Positions 56,601-64,000 of a stretch of 64,000 nt of DNA are shown here, piece after piece. The translations under genes and the position numbers were made by a program. The notes under the pieces were generated by a model. The model did no database searches, was not told the DNA's origin, and saw only the letters and a program-made list of their open reading frames with translations. The first letter of the stretch is position 1. Each line of letters opens with the position of its first letter. The stretch spans positions 84,089,334-84,153,333 of the forward strand of contig CM057475.1 of the NCBI GenBank assembly GCA_030035585.1, given 5' to 3'. Source of the DNA: Dugong dugon (lineage: Eukaryota > Chordata > Mammalia > Sirenia > Dugongidae).

Positions 56601-58440
56601 GGTGATAAGGGCATCCTTATCTTGTTATTGTTCTCAAGGGGAATGTTTTCAGCCTGTATCCATTAAGAATGATGTTGGCTGTTGGTTTTGCATAGATGCC
56701 CTTTATTATATTGAGAAATTTCCCTTCTATACCTATTTTATTGAGAGTTTTTATCAGGAATGGGTGTTGGACTTTGTTGAATGCCTTTTCTGCATCAATT
56801 GAGATGATCATGTGATTATTTTCTTTCCTTTTATTTATGTGGTGGACTATGTTGATTGATTTTCTAATGTTGAACCATCCTTGCATACCTGGTACGAATC
56901 CTACTTGGTCGTGGTGTATTATTTTTTTGATATGATGCTGAATTCTATTGGCTACAATTTTGTTGAGAATTTTTGCATCAATATTCATGAGAGATAGTGG
57001 TCTGTGATTTTCTATTTTTGTGGCTTCTTTGCCTGGTTTTGGTATCAGGGTCATGCTGGCTTCATTGAATGAATTCAGAAGTGCTGCTTCCTTTTCTGTG
57101 CTTTGAAATAGCTTGAGTAGTACTGGTACAAGCTTTTCTCTGAATGTTTTGTAGAATTCTCCAGTGAAGCCATCTGGGTCAGGGCTTTTTTTTTTTTTTT
57201 TTTTTTTGGGAGTTTTTTTAAATTACCTTTTCAATCTCTTCTTTTGTTATGGGTCTGTTCATATTTTCAACATCACTTTGTTGTAGTTTGGGTAGGTAGT
57301 GTGTTTCTAGAAATTTATACATTTCCTCTAGGTTTCCAATTTGTTGGAGTATAGTTTTTCATAATATTCTCTTATGATCCTTTTTATTTCAGTTGGGTCT
57401 ATTGTAATGTTGCCCATTTCACTTTTTATTTGGGTTATTTGTGTCCTCTCCTGTTTTTCTTTTGTCAGTCTGGCCAGTGGTTTGTCGATTTTGTTGATTC
57501 TTTCAAAGAACCAACTTTTGGTTTTGTTGATTCTTTCTATTGTTTTTGTATTCTCTATTTCATTTATTTCTGCTCTGATCTTTATTATTTCCTTTCTTCT
57601 GGTGGCTGTGGGCTTTTTTTTTTTTTTTTTTTTTTTTGCTGTTCTCTTTCTATTTGTTTGAGTTGTGTAGTTAATGTTTTGATTTTGTCCCTTTCTTCTT
57701 TTTTGATGTGTGCTTCTACTGCTGTAAATTGTCCTCTGAGGACTTCCTTTGCTGTGTCCCAAAGGTTTCGGTATTATGTGTTTTCATTCTCATTTGATTC
57801 TAGAAATTTTTTTATTCCATCTCTGATTTCTTCTATTACCCATTGGTTTGTAAGCAGGGTGTTATTTAGTTTCCACGTCATTGATTTTTTTTCCTTGCTC
57901 TTTCTGTTGTTAATTTCTACCTTGATGGCATTGTGGTCAGAGAAGATACTTTGTTTTATCTCTTCGTTTTGGATCTCATTGAGGATTGCCCTGTGGCCTA
58001 AGATGTGGTCTATTCTGGAGAACGTTCCATGTGCATTGGAAAAGAATGTGTACTTTGCAGTGGTTGGATGGAGTGTTCTATATATGTCTATGAGGTCAAG
58101 TTGGCTGATTGTGCCCTTTAGGTTTTCTGTATCTTTGCTGAGTTTCTTTTAGTTGTTCGGTCCTTTACTGAGAGTGGTGTGTTGAAGTCTTCTACTATTA
58201 CAGAATTGTCAATTTCTCTTTTCAGTGTTGTTAGAGTTTGTTTTATGTATTTTGGAGCCCTGTCATTGAGCGCATAGATGTTTATTATGGTTATGTCTTC
58301 ATGATGGATCATCCCCTTAATCATTATATAGTGTCCTTCTTTGTCTTTTATGGTGGATTTTCTTTTAAAGTTTATCTTATCTGAGATTAGTATTGCCACT
58401 CCTGCTCTTTTTTGGTGGTTGTTAGCTTCATTTTTTCCCC
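53630..58440 (-). mobile_element. Long L1 relic with ORF2
   Basis: Minus-strand L1 with its 3' UTR at 53630-54770 and most of ORF2 to 58440. Recognisable: endonuclease C-terminal part (58400-58118, EDFNTPLS where Gly-Asp-Phe is usual), RT core (57054-56617, with [19 protein letters not shown]), the active-site box reading FVDN at 56496-56485 instead of FADD, and the C-terminal domain (55168-54770). Many frameshifts and stops. The 5' third, including ORF1, is missing. Long T-runs at 57187-57207 and 57610-57638. Confidence 0.92.
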
Positions 58441-59009
58441 CAACATTTGAGACAGAAAGGGCCACATAAACTAGCGACTTCATCAGCCTGAGACCAGAAG
58501 AACTAGATGGTGCCTGACTACCACCAATTACAGGGAACACAGTAGACAGTCCAGGATGGAGCAGGAGAAAGGTGCAGTGTAGAACTCAAATTCTAGTAAG
58601 AAGACCAGATTTAGTGTTCTGACTGAGACTGGAGGAACCCCAGAAAGCATGGACCCTGGATTCTCTGTCAATCCAGAACTAAAACAATTTACAAGGCCAA
58701 GTCTTCAGACAGGGATTGGACTGGACTATGGGACATAAGGTGATACTCGTGAGAATGTGCCTCTTAGCTCAAGTAGATACCAGAGACTAAATGGGTAGCT
58801 TCTGTCCAGAGGTGAGATGGGGAGGCAGAGAGGGTTAGGAGCTGGTTGAGTGGACATGAGGAATTGGGGTGTAATGGAGGAGTATGCTGTCAGACTATGG
58901 GGAGAGCAATTAGGGTCACATAACAATGCATGTATACATTTTTGTATGGGAGACTAACTTGAAATGTAAACTTCATTTAAACTACTACAATAAACAAACA
59001 AACAAACAA
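58441..59009 (+). mobile_element. L1 3'-UTR in inverted orientation to the neighbouring L1
   Basis: Plus-strand L1 3' UTR of a different subfamily (tctgactgagactggaggaa, ttgtatgggagactaacttg) ending in an A-rich (AAAC)n tail at 58988-59009. It begins exactly where the minus L1 ends. Confidence 0.75.
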
Positions 59010-59091
59010 AAGACTACCCATATAAAAGGAAACTTCCATATAAAGTACTGGAAGGCTTGATATTGTTAAAAAAAAATCAATTATCCACAAA

Positions 59092-59273
59092 TGCTAAGGA
59101 GCATTTCTGCTATACTACTTCTTCTAAGATGGATTTATTCATTCTCCTGGCAGTTCATGTTATATTCAATAGTCTTCACCAATACCATAATTCAAAGGCA
59201 TCAATTCTTCTTCAGTCTTCTTTATTCATTAACCAGCTTTTGCATGCATATGAGGAGATTGAAAATACCATGA
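59092..59273 (-). mobile_element. RTE fragment
   Basis: Matches the RTE RT C-terminal region on the minus strand (aaggcatcaattcttcttca, tattcattaaccagcttttg). Confidence 0.8.
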
Positions 59274-59284
59274 GGAAAATATAA

Positions 59285-59960
59285 ACATGGCCAAAAAACA
59301 CAAAAAAGTGCTCATCATCGTTATTTGTCGGAGAAATGTAAAGGACTCTAAAATGGGAAAATCAGTTTGGAAAAGAGTTTGGCAGTTCGTTACTTTGTGA
59401 CTTAGCAATTCTAAGTATTTGCCCAAGTGAAATAAAGCAAAACATGTATCAACAACAATTTAAAAACTATCTAAAAATGTTCATAGCAACTTTATTCATA
59501 ATACTTCAAAACTGGAAACAATTCATGTGTCTGGCAACAGGTAAACTGACTTTTAAAAAATTATGAATGTCTATACATTGAAATACTGCTCAGCAATAAA
59601 AATGAACATATTACAAATATGTACAAAAATATGAATCAACCTCACAGACATTGTGTAATCAACAAATAAAGCTGAATACAAAAGAGTGCATAGTGCATAA
59701 TTCCATTTACATGAAATCCCAGAAGAGACAAAACCCATAAGAGGTTTTAGAAATAAAATTAGTGGTACTGGATCAGGGTGCAAGGGATGGGAATAAAATT
59801 GGCTGCAAGAGGACAAAAGAAAACACTCCAGAGTGATGGGGTGGTTGTCTGTCCTGAGGTGGTGTTTCATAAATGTATATACTCATCACAACTAAATCTG
59901 TGAATTTTAATGTTAATTACCCCTCCATAAAGTGGATCTAAACGTCCTCACAAAACAAGA
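59285..59960 (+). mobile_element. Ancient L1 (L1M-type) 3' end
   Basis: Contains actggaaacaattcatgtgt, tactgctcagcaataaaaat and gaatcaacctcacagacatt, the conserved L1M ORF2 end/3' UTR phrases in plus orientation. Confidence 0.85.
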
Positions 59961-61609
59961 AACAATGTTACATAACATGTAGATTTCATCAAAAAGTATG
60001 TATGTTGAAGAAAGTTTTGCAATTTGGGGTAAAATTCAGCAAGGATAAACTATGTAAATTTGAGCTATAGATTTTCAAAATTTGAAAGTAAAATGAAAGT
60101 GTTACAGAAAACTTCAAAGGAAATGTAAGCAATTTCAAGAATTGCTCAAAAGTAGAAAAAGTAATAAGGTACTAATAAAGTAATAAAAATATATGAGAAT
60201 GCTCTAGGGACACACCCATGTGATTCCGTGTAAGTTTAGTATGAGGTATAACTAGTAGAGTACAAAACAAAGACAGAATAGGCTCAATTGAATTGGTTTG
60301 AAAGGTAGTGAAACCTTTCACACAGGAATGTTTGAAATTACAATGGTGATACACAGAAAGCAAATCTTGGGGAAAGATGTGCAGAGAGAGGGTCTTCAGA
60401 GAAGGGCTGCTCCTGTTCTTGCAGTTTGAAGGCGGAATTGCCCAACTCTCTTTTCTACACCTAATTTTCTGAAAGTATTGGTCAGGAACCCAAGAGCCAC
60501 AGTTAATTGCTCCCAGTGTGTTCTCTGAGAGCTTGCCTCCCCAGGGTCCCCAGGACAAACACCTGCACCTGGCCTTAGAAAATGGAGGTTTACTTGAAGA
60601 CCAGTTGAAACTCAGCCCAGATACAGTCAGGAGGACACTGGAGAGCCGCATTGACACAGGAAAGAGCCAGTGGTCACTTGGTGGAGCTGCCTTCACAGAC
60701 ATGCACTGAGGTCACCTTGAGAACCCAAAGGTGAGTGAGAACCCTGGTTCTGTCCTTGAGTCTAGGCAGCCACCGGGGCTACAGGACACTCACTTCACAG
60801 TGAAAGTGGAAGTTCAGAAAATACTTGTTATGACAAGATATCCTAAATAAGTAAGCATTCCAAGTTTTATGAAACATGAGTGATCACAGATAAGGATATT
60901 GTAGGAAAGTTTTGGTTTTAAAGCTCTGTTATAAAAAAAAATGTATAATGTCAAACTTTTTCATGATCAGTGAGTTTATTCATACCTGTTATTTATATGC
61001 TTTGTTCAAATCCTGGTTTTCTCACTCGACCTCCTGGCCAATAACACTACCCATCAGATGTTACCCACGGGAGCCTCACCACAATGAGGGGAGTCCACTG
61101 CCTGTTCCTGGGCCTTAGGTGACTAGTTTATGAAGTAGGAAGAAGGAAACACTGGGTATAAATTTCCCAGCAGGGCCATCGCATGCAGAGGGAACTTGAT
61201 CAACATTTCTTTCCCTCTCCTTTGCTCCTAATGAAGTTGCTGATAAAAAATAGTGTCAAAGTGAGACAAAGGAAAAGGGGCAAGGGGACAGGAGCAGGTG
61301 GAAGGCCCTGATGAAGGAACCCTCAAGGGCACATGAGATGATTTTCCAAAAAGTGGAGGTGGGGACTGACCCCATCTGCTCTCCCCTTCCTCTTCCATTT
61401 CTGCAGCAGCCTTACTGATCTATGACCCAACCTTCCCACCATGGGGCGTTTGCACTTGCTCCTTCTGTCCAAATGCAGCCTGGACATGCACTTGGGCGAT
61501 TTCTGCCCAAATGTATCTTCCCTGGAGGCTTTCCTTCCCACTTGTACCATTGTGAAAAGCAAACTTATAATAACTGAAATTTACCCTTTCTTTACTTTTT
61601 ATGGTAAAT
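59961..61609. other. Mostly unassigned; one exon-like segment
   Basis: Around 60531-60730 a tract is preceded by ttgcctccccag and followed by AAAG/GTGAGTGAG, and its frame reads GPQDKHLHLALENGGLL without a recognisable domain. It may be a decayed or non-coding exon. The rest has no recognised feature. Confidence 0.35.
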
Positions 61610-62400
61610 TTACATGAAATAAATGAACCTTATGTGAACCTTTTGAAATGTTTTGACAAATGCTTACACCTATTAAGATGTGGGAGATTTCCATGATCCC
61701 CAGAAATTCTTTCATGACCCTCCCCAGTCAGTCCCCACCCAATGTTCCCAGAGGCAACTGCAGATCTGATTTTTTTAAATCACAGATTAATTTTGCGTGT
61801 TCTAAAATGTCATATAAGTGGAATTACATATTGTATTCTATTGTATTCTATTTTGTACCAACTTATTTTGCCCACCTTTATGTTTTCGGTTTCAATGTTA
61901 TTGTGTATGTCAGCAGTTCAATCCCTTCTGTGGCTCTATTCAATTTTATGAATATGCCACAATTTGTTAATCCATTTTCTTGTTGATGGATATTTGATTA
62001 TTTCCAGATTTTAAAGATTATGAATAAAACTTCCATGAATGTTCTCAATCAAGACTTTTTGAGGGTATATATTTTCATTTTTCTTTGATAAATTCCTGGA
62101 CATGAAATTACCGAGTCATGGGGGAGTTTGTGTTCAGTTTCTAAGAAACTGTTTTCCAAAGTGGCTGTCTCATTTTATCTCACACCCAAAATATATGAGT
62201 CTTAATTGCTTCATCTCCTCACCAATATTTAGTATTATCTAAATTTAAATTTTACCCACTTTGGCGTTTTTAAGTGTTTACATCGTGGTTTTAATTTCTA
62301 TTTCTCTGATAACTAATGTGTTGAGAACTATTTTTTACGTTCTTATTGGCCAATCACATATCTTATTTTGTGAGAGGTCTGTTTAATCATTCACACATTT
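61610..62400 (-). mobile_element. Ancient L1 (L1M-type) fragment
   Basis: The minus strand holds the old L1 3' part of ORF2/UTR: ccattttcttgttgatggat, tctaagaaactgttttccaa and tcacacccaaaatata. Confidence 0.8.
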
Positions 62401-62404
62401 TTTT

Positions 62405-64000
62405 AAAAAATATTTTATTGTACTTCAGGTGAAGGCTTACAGAACAAACAGTTTATCATGTAACAGTAGTACACATGCTGTTTTATGACTTTGGTTAACA
62501 ACCCTACACCATTTCAACCCTCTAAATTCTCAGCTTTTTTTTTTTTTCTTTTTTGGTGAAAATACACATAGCCAAAGATACCCCATTTCAAAACTTTTTA
62601 CGTACACATTTAAGTGACACTGACTACGCTCTTCCAATTGTGCTGCCATTCTCACTTAAAATGAAGGCTTACAGGACAAAATAGCCTCCCATTTAACAGT
62701 TACTACAAATGTTGCCCTATAACAATGGTTAACAATCTCACAACACATCAACAGTATCCTTACTCAACCTTGTGTTCCCTATCATCAGCTTCCTACTTCC
62801 CTTCTGCCCTTGTCACTGGACTCCTGTACCTCGTTAGTCTCATTTGGTTTTACTGGGCTATCCACTCCCAGGCTGAACAGTGAACCTCGAAGGTAACTTC
62901 ACCACTGAGCTAAAAGGGTGTATGGGGGCCATACTCTTGAGATTTCTCCAGTCTCCTTTAGGCCAGTAAATCTGGTCTTTTTTTTTGTGAGTTAGAATTA
63001 TGCTCTACATCCTTCTCCAGCTCTGTCCAGAACCCTCTGTTGTGATCCTGGTCAGAGCAGTCAGCGGTGGTAGCCGGGCACCATCTAGCTGTACTGGACT
63101 CAGTCCGGTGGAGGTCTTGGTAGCTGTGGACAATTAGTCCTTTGGAGTAATCTTTTCCTTGTATCCTGTTCTCTTCATTCTCCCTTGCTCCCGAAGGGAT
63201 GAGACCAGTGGAGTATCTTAGATGGCCGCTCACAGGCTTTTAAGCCCCCAGACACTACTCACCAAGGTAGAATGTAGAACATTGTCTTTGTACACTGTGT
63301 TATGCCAATTGAGCTAGCTGTTCCCCAAGACCATGGTCCCCACAGCTCTCCGCCCAGCGATCCAGTCACTCAGGGAGTTTGGATGTGTCTATGGGGCTTC
63401 CATGACCTTTCCTTGTACAAGTTGTGCTAGTTTCCCCTGTATTGTATACTGTCTCACCCTTCAACCAAGATACCACTTATCTATTGCATATTTAGTATTT
63501 CCCCCCCGACCCCTTCCATCCCTGGTAACCAACAACGATTGTTACACTTTGTGTGTGAACTTTTTCATGGGTTTTTACAATAGAGGTCTCATACAATATT
63601 TATCATTTCGTGATTGACTTATTTCACTCAGCATAATGTCCTCCAGTTTCATCCATGTTATGAGACGGTTCAGATTCATCGTTGTTCTTTCTCGTTGCAA
63701 AGTACTCCATTGTGTGTATGTACCATAGTTTGTTTATCCATTCATCTGTTGATGGGCATCTAGGTTGTTTCCATCGTTTTGCTATTGTGAACAATGCTGC
63801 CATGAACATAGGTGTGCATATGTCTATTCGAGTGATGACTCTTATTTCTCTAGGATATATTCCTAGGAGTGGGATTGCTGGATCCAATGGTATGTCTATT
63901 TCTAGCTTTCTGAGGAAGCGCCATATCATTTTCCAAAATGGTTGTATCATTTTGCATTCCCACCAGCAGTGCATAAGAGTTCCCATCTCCCCGCAGCCCC
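62405..64000 (-). mobile_element. L1 3' end, continuing out of the window
   Basis: 3' UTR from the T-rich end near 62405. The ORF2 C-terminal domain (63986-63624: [38 protein letters not shown]) then runs beyond the window edge. Same subfamily as 9990-11437 and 53630-58440. Confidence 0.92.

Noticed and set aside
57430..58152. 240-codon plus-strand open frame
   Set aside because: It is the complement of L1 ORF2 and consists of low-complexity Phe/Leu/Ser runs.

Overview
This is a gene-poor, repeat-dense stretch of a mammalian nuclear genome. The lineage looks afrotherian, probably elephant or a close relative. The evidence is tRNA-derived SINEs of the AfroSINE type (about 15536, 22401, 27398, 33690 and 41551), several RTE (BovB-type) LINE copies whose tails resemble the SINE tails, and an L1 subfamily with an unfamiliar 3' UTR. 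No bacterial, CRISPR, operon or plasmid features are present. All assignments come from reading the sequence and recalling protein families; no search was run.

Three host gene loci can be supported. (1) A KRAB zinc-finger gene lies on the + strand at 5.86-9.27 kb. It has a 127-nt KRAB-A exon, a KRAB-B exon and a C2H2 exon, joined in consistent reading phase. Its leader recalls the ZNF248/ZNF33/ZNF37 group. The array is cut short by an interspersed-repeat-like segment, and relics of lost fingers lie downstream. (2) SYCE1, a synaptonemal-complex central-element gene, lies on the - strand at 16.5-21.65 kb. Twelve exons with open frames and splice sites are visible, plus a polyadenylation signal; the first coding exon is not found. 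(3) A multi-exon, unprocessed PLPP2-like (lipid phosphate phosphatase) pseudogene lies on the + strand at 48.2-50.4 kb, with stops and a frameshift inside the catalytic motifs. A CpG-rich promoter-like block at 30.1-30.8 kb has no recognised gene.

The rest is layered transposable elements. 0-5 kb: a near-complete RTE split by a solo LTR, then more solo LTRs. 9.9-15.7 kb: an L1 with target-site duplication, an internally deleted RTE and an AfroSINE. 22.7-26.5 kb: an ERV-L provirus on the - strand with two LTRs, a tRNA-Leu primer-binding site and RT/RNase H, integrase and dUTPase remnants. 27-37 kb: RTE copies, one split by a 754-bp LTR with perfect 5-bp duplications. 38-46 kb: a nested endogenous retrovirus with a tRNA-Ser-like primer-binding site, a gag remnant, a polypurine tract and at least three later insertions. 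51-64 kb: L1 copies, including a long ORF2 relic abutting an L1 3' end in opposite orientation.

The genes do not form a pathway. The main biological story is element turnover: a KRAB zinc-finger gene, a class whose proteins usually silence retroelements, has itself been reshaped by elements at a splice site and at its C terminus. I found no previously undescribed molecular system; the best leads are these host-element junctions and the nested proviruses.
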